From: Homarus americanus
Taxonomy: Eukaryota; Arthropoda; Malacostraca; Decapoda; Nephropidae
Assembly (NCBI RefSeq): GCF_018991925.1
Contig: NW_024737068.1
Span: 6,687,061 to 6,751,060, forward strand
Length of the DNA: 64,000 nt
Direction of reading: 5' to 3'
The translations under genes were made by a program, and so were the position numbers. The notes beneath the pieces were generated by a model, which saw nothing but the letters and a program-made list of their open reading frames with translations, was not told where the DNA came from and ran no database searches. Shown one piece after another: positions 1 through 11,898 of this stretch (position 1 is its first letter; every line of letters starts with the position of its first letter).

Positions 1-523
1 CACCAACATCAGCTGATAACAAACATTTTCTACAGGACCTCAATCTAGCGTTTTCAATTTATATTTTTAAGCAGGGACTAACTCTCTCAGGCAGGCCACG
101 AGTCATCTTGTTCTCGAGATTAATGATGGAGTCAGCGCGTCCCGAGCCTGCCTTCGCCCACTCAGCGCTCCTGGGGTTTTAACGACCAATTCTATTGTTA
201 GAGTCTACTTGTTTCAGGTTTCCGGGAAGAAATGTTGTTAGTTTTAATTCGCGAGAGAGATAACAGCACAGCAGGAGAGAGCTGGTTCATTAAACAGAAC
301 TTCATTGTGTCTTGATTTTTTCGGGTATATGAGAGAATTGGTGTTATTTACTTCGATTTATTTAACCCCCATCAACAGGTGTACACAAGGTTATAGAATC
401 TGTGTTTGTCTGTTGGTGTTGCTGGGGTTAAGTAATGAAGGAGAGGTAGGTTACACTCCTTCGTGTCTAACTGCGTTCTTAGTTGCTTTATTTCTCCATG
501 AACTATGTGCTGCGAGTAGAAGG

Positions 524-526
<3 letters not shown>
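1..526. other. unassigned non-repetitive DNA
   Basis: Mixed-composition sequence without a recognisable coding region, RNA or element. The only long open frame runs into the following GA repeat and is dominated by Arg-Glu low complexity, so it is not called. Confidence 0.5.
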
Positions 527-563
<37 letters not shown>

Positions 564-565
564 GG

Positions 566-596
<31 letters not shown>
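527..596. repeat. (GA)n microsatellite
   Basis: About 70 bp of GA dinucleotides with one short GTGAGGGAGG interruption. Confidence 0.95.
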
Positions 597-840
597 TATG
601 CAAGTCAGAACGAATATAAAGAAACGTCCCACTGAACTTTCTTAGATCATCCTGTGCATGTCAATTCACACTTCTTATTGAAAAAGACGATACTGGGAAT
701 AGAAAAACAGAACCTCCACAGTTCACCTCCAGTGTCCGTCCCCAACAGAAAATGGTCAATGTTAAAGGAAAAAAAAAATATCACAAACATGGCCGTGAAA
801 CCATTTATTTTCCAGGCGAGAAGAACCAACCAAACAACGC

Positions 841-924
841 CTAACCTAACCTAACCTAACCTAACCTAACCTAACCTAACCTAACCTAACCTAACCTAAC
901 CAAACCTAACCTAACCTAACCTAA
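841..924. repeat. interstitial telomere-type repeat (CCTAA)n
   Basis: About 17 near-perfect CCTAA pentamers (TTAGG on the minus strand), the canonical arthropod telomere unit, with one CAAAC variant. Both flanks are ordinary DNA, so this is an interstitial block and not a chromosome end. Confidence 0.95.
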
Positions 925-1044
925 ACTGATATCACTAAATTAATGTTGTCACAATCAGAAATAACAAAATGAATAATTCATCGATCCTGTGGGTGGTAGT
1001 TTCTTCAGCATTAGCCAGCTTCCACCACACAGCACTATCATACA

Positions 1045-2024
1045 GTACATCACTACCTCCATACATCACTACAACACACCACTACCACCATACACCACCG
1101 TACACCACACATCACCATACACGACTACTACCACACACCACCACCATCACCATGCACCACTACCACCACACACCACTCCCACCATACCACTACACACCCC
1201 CAGTGCCACCACCACCACCACCACACACCACCACCACCACCACCACCACCACCACCACCACCACACACACATACCTCCACCACTACCACCACCACACACC
1301 ACCACCGCCACCCACCATTAACACCACACCCACCACATACCTCCACCACCACCACACACCACCGCCACCACCACCACCACCACCCACCACAATCACATAC
1401 CCACCACTACCACACACCACCACACACACCACCACCGCCACCCACCATCAACACCACACCCACCACATACCTCCACCACCACCACACACCACCGCCACCC
1501 ACCATCAACACCACACCCACCACATACCTCCACCACCACTACCAACCACCACACACCTCCACCACCACCACACACCTCCACCACCACCACACACCACCAC
1601 CGCCAACCACCACACACCACCACCACCACACACCACCTGCTGCCAACCACCACACACCTCCACCACCACCACACACCACCACCACCACCAACCACCACAC
1701 ACCTCCACCACCACCACACACTCCACCACCACCACACACACCACAATGCCAACACCTCACACACCACCACCACACACCACCACCCACACACCTCCTCCAC
1801 CACCACCACACACCTCCACCCCACCCACACACCTCCACCACCACCACACACCATTCACCACACACCCACATCAACACCACACCCACCACATACCTCCACC
1901 ACCACCACACACCACCACCAACCACACACACCTCCTCCACCACCACACACCACCACCGCCAACCACCACACACCTCCACCACCACCACACACCACCACCG
2001 CCAATCACCACACACCTCCACCCT
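1045..2024. repeat. CAC/CCA-rich minisatellite
   Basis: About 1 kb built almost only of CAC, CCA and ACA triplets and short CCTCCACCACCAC blocks. Longer sub-blocks recur, for example CACCCACCACATACCTCC at about 1329, 1455, 1515 and 1879, so there is a higher-order layer of duplication. It is open in several frames on both strands because the composition excludes stop codons. The His/Thr/Pro reading and the Val/Trp/Cys/Gly reading are not believable proteins. Confidence 0.93.
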
Positions 2025-2160
2025 ACCATGAACTGCCATCATGCAGTTTAAACTCACGGAAAAGAGTGAAGTTTTCTCATTATCACAAAGTAATTAAAAC
2101 TGTCATCATTCCAGCCACGAAGAACAATAAAGGTAGATGCCAGAAAATAATAATAATAAT

Positions 2161-3339
2161 GCGAGTGATGACGTGTTATTAATGACGAGTGATGACGTGT
2201 TATTAATAAGATACGAGTGATGGCGTGTTATTAATGACGAGTGATGACGTGTTATTAATAAGATACGAGTGATGGCGTGTTATTAATGACGAGTGATGAC
2301 GTGTTATTAATGACGAGGGTGACGTGTTATTAATAAGATACGAGTGAGTGATGACGTGTTATTAATGACGAGGATGATGTTATTAATGACTGACGTGTTA
2401 TTAATAAGATACGAGTGATGGCGTGTTATTAATGACGATGATTATTAATAAGATACGAGTGATGGCGTTATTAATGACGAGGATGACGTGTTATTAATAA
2501 GATACGAGTGATGGCGTGTTATTAATGACGAGTGATGACGTGTTATTAATAGATACGGAGTGATGGCGTGTTATTAATAAGATACGAGTGATGACGTGTT
2601 ATTAATGAGATACGAGTGATGACGTGTTATTAATGACGAGTGATGACGTTATTAATAAGATACGAGTGATGGCGTGTTATTAATGACGAGTGATGACGTG
2701 TTATTAATAAGATACGAGTGAGATACGTGAGTGATGACGTGTTATTAATGAGATACGAGTGATGACGTGTTATTAATGACGAGTGATGACGTGTTATTAA
2801 TAAGATACGAGTGATGGCGTGGACGTGTTATTAATAAGATACGATGGCGTGTGATGACGTGTTATTAATAAGATTGACGTGTTATAAGATACGAGTGATG
2901 ACGTGTTATTAATGACGAGTGATGACGTGTTATTAATAAGATACGAGTGATGGCGTGTTATTAATGACGAGTGATGACGTGTTAATAAGATACGAGTGAT
3001 GACGTGTTATTAATAAGATACGAGTGATGACGTGTTATTAATGACGAGTGATGACGTGTTATTATAACGAGTGATGACGTGTTATTAATTATTAATGACG
3101 AGTGATGACGTTTTATTAATAAGAAACGAGTGATGACGTGTTATTAATAAGATACGAGTGATGGCGTGTTATTAATGACGAGTGATGACGTGTTGTTAAT
3201 GACGAGTGATGATGTGTTATTAATAAGATACGAGTGATGGCGTGTTATTAATAAAATACGAGTGATGACGTGTTATTAATGACGAGTGATGACGTTTTTA
3301 TTAATAAGATAAGAGTAATGACGTTTTTATTAATAAGAC
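2161..3339. repeat. 24/28-bp minisatellite with TGACG cores
   Basis: A 1.18-kb array of two interleaved unit types. One reads GACGAGTGATGACGTGTTAT plus TAAT (24 bp). The other starts AAGATACGAGTGATGGCGTG and ends TTATTAAT (28 bp). Nearly every unit carries TGATGACGTG or TGATGGCGTG. Truncated units occur from about 2320 to 2900. Confidence 0.95.
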
Positions 3340-3726
3340 ATTTTTTTAATTATGGAATGACATGAAACAGAGAATGGGTTGTGTATTGTTGTTGTTGCTG
3401 TGGTATTTATGTGTTGTGGCATTGTGGCTAATGAACAAACAATACAATCGTTTGTGGTGTTGTTAGTAGCAGCTGATGAAAAAAAAAAGAAGATTATTGC
3501 TTGTTGTGGCTAATGAGCATCCAAACAAATATACTGGTGGTGTTTATTAAAGGTAATGGACGAATATTATATCATCATTATTTGTTATCAACCCCTGAAC
3601 AAGTGATTCAGTAATGTTTGTTGTTCTTTTGTTACACTCAATAAATAAATATTACCTTAGTGTTTCGTTCTGCGTGTTCCATATAAGTATTATTATGCTT
3701 TAAACACCTGATAGTCTGATACATAC
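3340..3726. other. unassigned, TTG/TGTT-rich
   Basis: Contains short GTT/TGTTGT runs and two similar segments with 'gctaatgaaca'/'gctaatgagca' (about 3428 and 3511), suggesting an old local duplication. No gene. Confidence 0.4.
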
Positions 3727-3935
3727 CCATATAAGGCTTCACCACATAAGAATTAACTACTATAATACTTGACCCCTATAAGACTTCACTATATAAGCTT
3801 CACCACATAAGAATGAACTACTATAATACTTGACCCCATAATACTTGACCCCATAATACTTGACCCCTATTATACTTGACCCCTATAAGACTTCATCATA
3901 TAAGACTTTACTATATAAGACTCCACCATACAGAG
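3727..3935. repeat. short tandem repeat, 'cttgacccctataag'-type units
   Basis: Units of about 15-30 bp built from TATAAGACTTCAC and ATAATACTTGACCCC alternate about ten times. Confidence 0.8.
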
Positions 3936-4559
3936 AACCTTCCCATAAACCTTCAAAAACACACAAAAAACAGAATATCACAAACAAGACAAAACATTAA
4001 GAAAAAATATACTTTATACAGTAAGAAGACTCATAATGGATAGACCATATTGACGCTGAACACTACCTGAAGACCATCCAACGAACATATATGGAAGGTT
4101 TCAGCAGTTGTGGAGGAATAGTTGAAAATGTGATATGTAAATATTTTTTTTCCTTTTATAGACAGACAGACAGACAGACAGACAGATAATTGACTTAAAC
4201 GGTGATCATAATTTTGTTTCAACTCAATGTGAATGATCTCAAATTACCTCACAATTGAACACTAATATTATGAACATTACAAAATCTAATTAAAACGCTT
4301 CACAGAATTATATTTTCTCCTTTGATTTACTGTAATAGGAATTAATTAGTAGAAAAAATCATTCATTCATCAGCCAAACTTAATTTTTCCATAAACAATA
4401 TTGCATATTAAAATAGGTGATCTCTTAACATGTAAATTGTAAATATTGTTTTTATTATTTTAGTTCTTAAGCACAGATCACCTTAAGAATAGCCACACCA
4501 GTTTACTTCACCTAAAGATTAATCACCCTAATGTTATATGGGAGGAAGAGGTTTGGCTA
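3936..4559. other. unassigned AT-rich DNA
   Basis: No gene seen. Includes a short (GACA)n run at about 4163-4186. Confidence 0.4.
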
Positions 4560-4593
4560 AGTTAGGTTAGGTTAGGTTTGGTTAGGTTAGGTA
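4560..4593. repeat. interstitial (TTAGG)n
   Basis: Seven TTAGG-type pentamers, one with a TTTGG variant, in the opposite orientation to the block at 841-924. Confidence 0.85.
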
Positions 4594-4911
4594 TCTTGGG
4601 CGGAAAATTCCTACTGTAAAAGTTAAGCACTACACTAGTCAACAAAACAACTATCTATATCAGTGTTATGTTGAAGATAATATATTCACTATTTTATTTA
4701 ATCTCTTCATCCCAATTTGTCTTAATGTATCATATATTTTATGTAATGCTGACGATGAGCTCCAACCACACAACGGTATAGAAAAAGCAGCACGGTACAG
4801 GTTGGCTCACAGTGTATTTGTTGCCCTGGGCTAGAATATGTGTCGTCGTATTAGTCGCAGTTCCTTTCATCACAACAACTACAGGGTGAATGCAAGGTTG
4901 CTTTTGAAGTC

Positions 4912-4914
<3 letters not shown>

Positions 4915-4942
<28 letters not shown>

Positions 4943-4943
4943 G
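4915..4943. repeat. (TA)n microsatellite
   Basis: About 14 TA dinucleotides. Confidence 0.9.
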
Positions 4944-5039
4944 GTCTTCCTCCAATGACTGCTTCTGAAACCTTTACCTCCAATGAATATGTTGAAAGGT
5001 ATCCTCTTCCAATGATTCAATCCTCCACCGACCTCCTCC

Positions 5040-5250
5040 TCTTCTTCCAACAACCACTACCAAAGATCTCCTTCCGCTCCCGTCCCTCCAACGAACATCA
5101 CCAAAGATCTCCCCCCCCCCACTCCTCCAAATACCTCCCCCTTCACCCCTCCAACAAACACCAACAAAGATTTCCTCCACCTCGCACCCCACCAAATACC
5201 TCCTCTCCTGCCCCTCCAACGAACACCTCCAAAGATCTCGCCGTCAGCCC
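5040..5250. repeat. decayed tandem repeat, period about 63 bp
   Basis: The segment CCCTCCAACGAACATCACC with an AAAGATCTCC continuation recurs at about 5086, 5148 and 5213 with substitutions. C-rich, no gene. Confidence 0.7.
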
Positions 5251-5334
5251 ATGGGCCAGGCAGAGGCTTCCCTAATTCAGCAACGTGTCAGCTAAATTGG
5301 ATATAATGCTATTTGGGAGTCTACCTTACTTGTG

Positions 5335-5640
5335 GCGAGGTAAAGGAGGAGGAGGAGGAGGAGAGAAACATAGGAGGAAGGAGAATGCGAAAAAGAGATA
5401 GAGGAAGCATATGAAAGGAGAAGAGGAAGGGGTAGAGGTGTGAAGAGGATGAAAATGAGAGAGAGGGAAGGAAAAGAGAGAGAGAGGAAAGGAGAAGAGG
5501 AAGAAATAGAGGAGAATATAGGGAAGGCCAAGAAGTAAAAGTAAGAAGTTAATGAAGGTAACGACAAATGAACGAGAGAAAAATAAGACGAATACGAATA
5601 AGAAATAGCAGAAGAAATAAAGGAAATACATGAGAATAAC
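5335..5640. repeat. polypurine GA/GAA-rich tract
   Basis: Plus strand is almost entirely A and G with GGAGGAGGAGGA and GAGAGAGAG runs. The minus-strand open frames are Ser/Phe/Leu low complexity. Confidence 0.85.
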
Positions 5641-5813
5641 ATTAGTAGTAATAATGAAAACGAAGTAGAGAAGGGTGAAATAGAGAAGAAATAGACTAAT
5701 GAGTCTGAAAATTATACAAAAATCTATTTAAATCAATACCCAAAGAGAAGTTTTACCTAGTTCCACTTAAGCTGTTAAAACGAAATACACTTAAGAATAC
5801 TAATCGTAAAATC

Positions 5814-6036
<223 letters not shown>

Positions 6037-6094
6037 CTATTTAAAAAAGTTATACAATAAAATTCTTTAAACACTATTAACTTTACGTGGCCAA

Positions 6095-6600
6095 CGAAAT
6101 TATTATTTACAAGGTCAGGAAAATAAAAAAAAATTATCCTCCAAAATAGTTCGCGTATTAAAGTCAGAAATATTATACAGTATACAAAGTTTTTTATATA
6201 ATTTCATTTTATGAAGTATATTGTTTACACGGTCAAAAATATTTATTATTAACAAAATTGGGAGAATAAAATTCTTGAAAATAAATATTATCTTTCATAT
6301 GAAAATATTACTTACAATTTTAGAAGAACAAAAGTATCTCAAAAAAAATATACTCGTTTATACTGACAAAAATACTGCTTAAAACAAAAACGAATTTCTG
6401 TAACATAATATTGAGTTCTAAATGTAAACAAAAATACATTATTTAAAAAGGTTAGAGGAACAAATCTTGTACAAGTTAAATCATCTATTATTAAAACGTC
6501 TATAGGACCGAAACCCCATAATAAATTCATTAAAGTTAAAAGTTCAGCAATTTTATTATTTAAAGGTCTAGAAACACGAAGATCCCAAGAAGATGTAATA
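6095..6600. repeat. decayed AT-rich tandem array
   Basis: A motif resembling TTATTATTTACAAGGTCAGG followed by AAxxAAAAT recurs at about 6100, 6160, 6222, 6245, 6306, 6351, 6436, 6483 and 6555. Spacing is roughly 45-60 bp or multiples. Units are strongly diverged. Confidence 0.45.
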
Positions 6601-6764
6601 CTATAAATAAGAAAATAAATTTAATGACAGAAAAATAAACGAATTTAAAATGTCTTGAATCCAAAAGTCACTTAATATTCCTTTTTTTCCTTCATATGAT
6701 CTTTAGTACTTTATTTCTATTTAACAAATGACGTGTTGGAGATATTGCTTAACGCATCACAGTA

Positions 6765-6980
6765 AGGGTACGATGGGCAAGTGGGAGCAGGTCTCGCTTC
6801 TTGTCCAAGGAGTTACTAGTTCGATCCCAGGGCATTTTCAGTCCACCCACCGACAAGGACCTTGAGTTTCTTCTAGACCTCAGCTAACTTAGATAAGATT
6901 GTATTGTAGACTGAGGTGACAATGGTGAAATTATGAATTCTTTGGCACACTGGTGAAGGTCTGCAGAGGATGTTTATAAT
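6765..6980 (+). mobile_element. decayed tRNA-derived SINE-like head
   Basis: A box A-like TGGGCAAGTGGGAGCAG (6774-6790) is followed at tRNA-like spacing by a box B-like AGTTCGATCCC (6818-6828). That is the internal pol III promoter layout. The intervening stem is eroded and no functional tRNA folds. The downstream unrelated segment, beginning GGCATTTTCAGTCCACCCAC, would be the SINE body. The right end is arbitrary. Confidence 0.5.
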
Positions 6981-9444
6981 AAAATAGTTTTACCTCATAT
7001 GTAATAACTACCAAAAAACTATAAGAAAAAAAAGTTATCACTCTGCTGTAAGAAAGTTTTATGTTTTTTAAGACTTAACCCTTACAGTGTTCAGGGCCAG
7101 TATTAAGTCCGCTCTTAATCTATGCGCAAAATCTTAGTACAAACTCGAATTTTCGTGCATATATTTTTAATTGAAGTGCATTTGTAGTGATCAGAAAAAC
7201 TACAAGTGTTGTTTTGGGAAAGTTAGTACATTACTGTACAAGGATTACATCTTTGAGCTGAAGATTATTTCCATCTGTGTTTACCTTACAAAAAGACACT
7301 GCATTTGCTTTCGTGCTAATCCGAGAACACCCCACATTTGTGTGTACGAAAAAAAAAGGGAATAGGACTGATGAAAGAAAAAATGAAATGTGATGAAAAA
7401 ATGCTTTGGGGTCCTTTTCTAGAAGAACTAAAAAAAATAGTATTCTGCTTTCTATAGCATTAAAGGAAATGCTTGAACTTTATCAAGACCTGATAAACAT
7501 TTGAACTGATCTTTTTTGTTTTAATTATGTTATAATAAGATATAATTATGTACTTTCCTTCAATCGTAAAATCGTAAATATCACAAAATACATACAAATT
7601 CAGTCTTCACATGAAAAAGAAATATTTGCGTGAGTACTGAACAGAAAGATATACAGTACTGCATTTCCTTTCTTCAACTAAAAAAGTGTGCATAAGCGTT
7701 GCACCGAAATTCATATGCAAATAATATTTTAGCTGACCCTAAAAATAACTTTATAAAACTGCTGCACTAAAATATATACAGTACAAGAATCTTATACCCA
7801 TCCAAAATAAACTTTGCATTTCATAATTACATAATTAGATTATCTTTCAACTGAAAATAAAGTCTGCATGTGTTGCATATGTATTTTATCTGTGCCCGAG
7901 AAAAAAAAATGTTTTGCACTTAAAAGCAGACATAAACTTTAACTGCACTTCAAATAAACTTTATATATCATAATATTGAGAAGAAATACATATGTATGTC
8001 ATCTGCATTTGAGAAAATACATTTACATTGCACTAGAATACATGAACCTTACCTCCATCTGAAAAAACCCCCACTATAATACCTCTACAAACCTCATTCT
8101 AAGTGTTAATTATACTTTAAATTACACCTATACATTGTAACCTACCTAACCTCAACTTAAAGCTAACAGTGTTACAAGCCTTGATTTATCTCAGTACATG
8201 ACGTTATCACCGCTAGGTTTCTTGTACTGTACGGTCCGCAGAGTTAGTAAGATGCATGCAATAAAAATAATGTCTGCTCCCTGATAAAGCAAGGCTCAGG
8301 ATTAAAAGTTTGTCCCCACTTTATAAAACAATGAAGGATAAATTTAACTTGTATCTTAAAGCTCATTAACTCTTTATGTTTATATCAAAGTACTCGTTAA
8401 ATTTTGTTTTAGTGAATTATAGTAAATTTTCAACACGACACAAATCATAAATCTGGATGTGCATATTTAAAACTGCACCCTTGTATAACTTTACATAGTA
8501 TAACTGATATAAAATATGACGAAGTTTTAAACAATCAGGATTTTGTACTTACCACAGATGCTTCTGAAGTTGTAGCCTGTAAAACCATAAACCAGCATTA
8601 GAAACATTTTTACGACAGAAAGCTCGTTTAAAAAATATATTGTAAAACAATAAGCTCCGTCACAATATAGTAGTTGTATCACTCAGAATTTTTATTAAAA
8701 ATAACACTACACTTCAGGTAATGTACCAAGAGCCTTCATCCCAGATAATTAAAAACCAATCATCGACCAGTTACTAGAAATTCTATCTCACCTGTACAAC
8801 TAAATTATACTATTGTCTTTAAATATAAGAATTAAATTTTCAATACATGTTAGAACTTAATTAAATGTTATGTGTTACTTTCAAACGAACAGTAAAAATG
8901 AGTTACGTTCCTGTAGGAGCAGTGAACTGATAATTTATTTCTATTCAATGGAACCTTCAATGATTCTAGTGATTGTAACAAACCATCACTGTTCTCTCCT
9001 TTTCCTCCTACACCACTGCCGACGTGCCTGTGTCATTCTAGCAAATTAGAAGCATGTCTATGATTCTAGATGGAAGGGACCATTGACCATCGCCATCAGA
9101 ACTAAAATTTTGACATTATCAATTATGGTTCGTTACCCCCGAAATTTAGATCGGTGATATTTTCTTTTTAATTCAACAGACAGTGCCATTCAGGACTTCT
9201 TTGTTTAGAACAAAACACCACAGTTTGCATAGAAACGAATCACAATGCTAAGATATAGTTCAAATTTGTACTCCATTACAAGTACAGTAATTGAATTAAT
9301 AAAAGATTATTGCAAATAATAAAACATGTAACTAATAAAGCAAATCACAAACTTTCAAAATAACTAGCAAACTATCCGGCTTCACTCAGGTGAAGCATAT
9401 AACCTTGACTGTCACAGTGTGCCTTCCCTAACACAGGCAATCAC
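6981..9444. other. unassigned AT-rich DNA
   Basis: About 2.4 kb without a credible gene. From about 7570 to 8060 loosely repeated pieces (TGCACT..AAATAAACTTTATA, CATATGTAT..ATCTG) suggest a very old tandem array, too decayed to define a unit. The single short open frames here have no recognisable domain. Confidence 0.4.
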
Positions 9445-9600
9445 TTCAACCTAACCTAACCAAACCTAACCTAACCCAACCTTACCCTTACCTAACCTAA
9501 ACAAACCTCCCTAACATGGGTAACCAACTCAACCTACTCTAACCTAACCTTACCTCAAATATCCTCCCTAACACAGGTAAACCACCTAATCTTAACCTAG
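9445..9600. repeat. decayed (CCTAA)n block
   Basis: Interrupted CCTAACCTAACC runs separated by AACAAACCTCCCTAACA-type spacers that themselves recur (about 9428, 9506, 9566), so the block has been duplicated and mutated. Confidence 0.75.
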
Positions 9601-9674
9601 CTGTAACTGTCACAGTTTGGCATCCCTGACAAGGGTAACCACCTCCCACAGTCGCCTGGGCCACCTGGGGGTTT

Positions 9675-9884
9675 GTGGTCAATAGTAATACTAAGGCGCA
9701 CAACCTTGGGACCCATGTAATGTGTTTGTAAAATTTCATGTCTCTAAATGCTTCTGTTTTGGAGCTATGGTTGCAACAGTCAGGCACACAGACAGCCAGA
9801 CATACACCAAGAGGTCCGTGGTCAGTAGTAATATCAAGGTGCACAACTTCAGGATCCATGTACAGCATTGTTTGCAAAGATGTA
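9675..9884. repeat. direct duplication, about 143-bp offset
   Basis: A segment starting GTGGTCAATAGTAATACTAA (9675) recurs with substitutions at 9818. Both continue through GCACAACxTxxGGAxCCATGTA and a TTTGxAAA stretch. The spacer holds CAGACAGCCAGACATAC, a composition common near TE 3' ends. Confidence 0.7.
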
Positions 9885-9930
9885 TTCGCAACCTAGTAAT
9901 ATATAAACACTGCACACATGCCTGCATGCA

Positions 9931-9964
9931 CGCACACACATACACACAGACACACACACACACA
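9931..9964. repeat. (CA)n microsatellite
   Basis: Imperfect CACACATACACACAGACAC run abutting the mariner-like end that follows. Confidence 0.85.
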
Positions 9965-9989
9965 TACGAGGGGTGATCGAAAAGTTCAG
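9965..9989 (+). mobile_element. solo mariner/Tc1-type terminal inverted repeat
   Basis: The sequence TACGAGGGGTGATCGAAAAG with TTCAG following matches the general form of mariner-family ends (ACGAGGGTGxTCxGAAAAGTTC). It starts at a TA, the mariner target dinucleotide. I find no reverse-complement partner downstream and no transposase reading frame, so it is a broken remnant. Family assignment rests on the terminal motif only. Confidence 0.5.
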
Positions 9990-10400
9990 TGAATGGTACT
10001 ACCAACAAGGAATAAGTGGATAGTGGTAGGCCTGCGGCGGGCTAACATTATCCACCCTACCACACTCTTTCCACGTTAACCTGGCCCATAAGTCACGCCC
10101 CTCTTCTATACTAATAGCCGATTGGTTTATAGAAAATGAAAAACTAAAGGTGTCCACAATTGGTAAGCAGGTCTGTTATTATTTAAAATAATGTTAAATA
10201 TCTGGACTATCAAAAGGCAAATCATTTCAAGGCATTAGCACTTCAGAGAGGATATTAGAAAATTTTAATTATCTATTGTAAGAGGTTGATATAAATATGC
10301 GCCTATATACGCGCAGTCTGGTGGGAGGTAAAATGCTCAGGGGGAACCAATCAGCTATTTGTAGCTATAGTATGTTTCCCAAGTAATACTTGACATGAGC
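9990..10400. other. unassigned DNA after the mariner-like end
   Basis: Could be internal sequence of a decayed mariner, but no transposase catalytic motif is readable. Holds a short hairpin (GTGGTAGG near 10024 against CCTACCAC near 10057). Confidence 0.35.
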
Positions 10401-11898
10401 GATCTGGCCTTCGGAGCTACCTGACGAAATTTCGTCATTGAAGATAAGTTTTTTTTTTATATTGAGGAACATACAATAAACTAAAAAGGAATGTGTTTTA
10501 AGCCACTTTACTTTTACGATCTTTGAAGTATTTCCATGCTTGAAAGAGCTGCTCTTGACCCTCCATCCGGCCGATGGTTTCTTTTAGACAGAAAATGTTG
10601 TTGCTCTTCCAGGACAATCTTTTTTTTTACATAAGATGGTGACCAAGTATCAACTCCTCAAGTTCTTTTATTATGAGGCAATCCCTCAAACAGCCTGAAC
10701 AGATTAAACACACAACCAAAACAAAACATCACTCTTGAAATTACTGTGGAAAAAAAAAGTCATTTCAAATATGGCACCGCTGGCACCCAAAACATCAGTA
10801 GCTAACAATTAGTTATCAAGTGGCAAAATATTCAGTATTATTATCGTTTCGGTCATCCAGCGATTTTTTGGATTTTAATTTTGGGATCAGTGGTTTTGAC
10901 AATTCTAAGACAATTTTCTTCTATAGAATTTCTGCCGCTCATGATTACTTTCAGAGAAAATTGCAATAAATTGTTGAAAAATCGTCATAATATTTCTAAA
11001 TTCTTGTTGATGTTAACACCATCTGAGAGAGCTCCTGTCTGTTCGTTTGTTGGTTACTATGCTGTATTACGCAGGCACTAGAGTCTGACACATGTGCAGT
11101 TGTTCTTTGGACGTTGATTGGTGAGTATGATTTTGGATCAACCAATCACAGCTCGGTATAGGCCCTCCACCGCTACCCGCTTGAGCCAGCTTCAACCAGT
11201 GCAACCTGTGGAGGGCGAGGAGGACCCCAATGACCCCATCTCCGAGTCTTGAGTCTAATTAAGGTAATCACACAGGTGGATAGGTTAGGTTGTGATTTTT
11301 CCCCACCCACCGAAAACCTCTGGCTCCCACTGGGGGTTCCCTATTATCGTTAGATAAGGGAGGTATCTCAAAAAAATAGTGATTAGCGGTAGAAATGAAG
11401 GTCAGATTCGTTCAAAACACAGGAGAAACATAATTTTATCTTCCAATAACTTAGAAAAAATATGACGCTTTTCTTTTTTTGCGATTTTCTCTGAAATTAT
11501 GAGTGGAGGAAGTTGTATAGAAGAAAAGTGGCTTAGAATTGTCTAAACTACGGATTCTAAAATTTAAAATCATAAAAATCACTTGATGACCGAAACGATA
11601 ATTTTACCAAATATTCTTAGTCTGTAAGCTTTCATAACTTACCAGACCTCACCTAAAATACTACTATTATTTCCTATTTTATTCTCCTAAAATAGAATAG
11701 AATTCCTTTCTGAGAAAAGAACCATTCCTACAATGTAAACCTGACACTAGTGGAGGCCGTCTTCCTCTGCCCATTTCATAGGTCAAAACTAATATCTAGC
11801 AAAAAAAAAAGTATTCATCTTGCTATTATGTTTTTCGGTGTAAAAAAGCTTTTATCTTCTATGGAGAAATTTCGTCGGGTAGCTGCTAAGGCTGGAAC
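10401..11898. mobile_element. 1.5-kb foldback-like inverted repeat
   Basis: Left arm about 10401-11012, right arm about 11440-11898, inverted, with a spacer of about 430 bp. The outer ends pair over about 33 bp with roughly six mismatches (AGCTACCTGACGAAATTTC left, its complement with one change right). The inner parts pair over about 190 bp, for example TTATCGTTTCGGTCATC at 10841-10857 and its reverse complement at about 11585-11601. Arm middles are diverged and the left arm is about 150 bp longer. The spacer holds another hairpin of TTGATTGGT and ACCAATCA (about 11115-11146). No transposase frame. It resembles a foldback or nonautonomous TIR element, or an old inverted duplication. Confidence 0.65.

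Noticed and set aside
969..2051. 360-codon His/Thr/Pro-rich open frame and opposing Val/Trp/Gly/Cys frames
   Set aside because: Made entirely of CAC/CCA repeat; open on several frames of both strands; no signal peptide or domain structure.
9539..9877. 112-codon minus-strand frame
   Set aside because: Spans decayed CCTAA repeats and a direct duplication; no domain.
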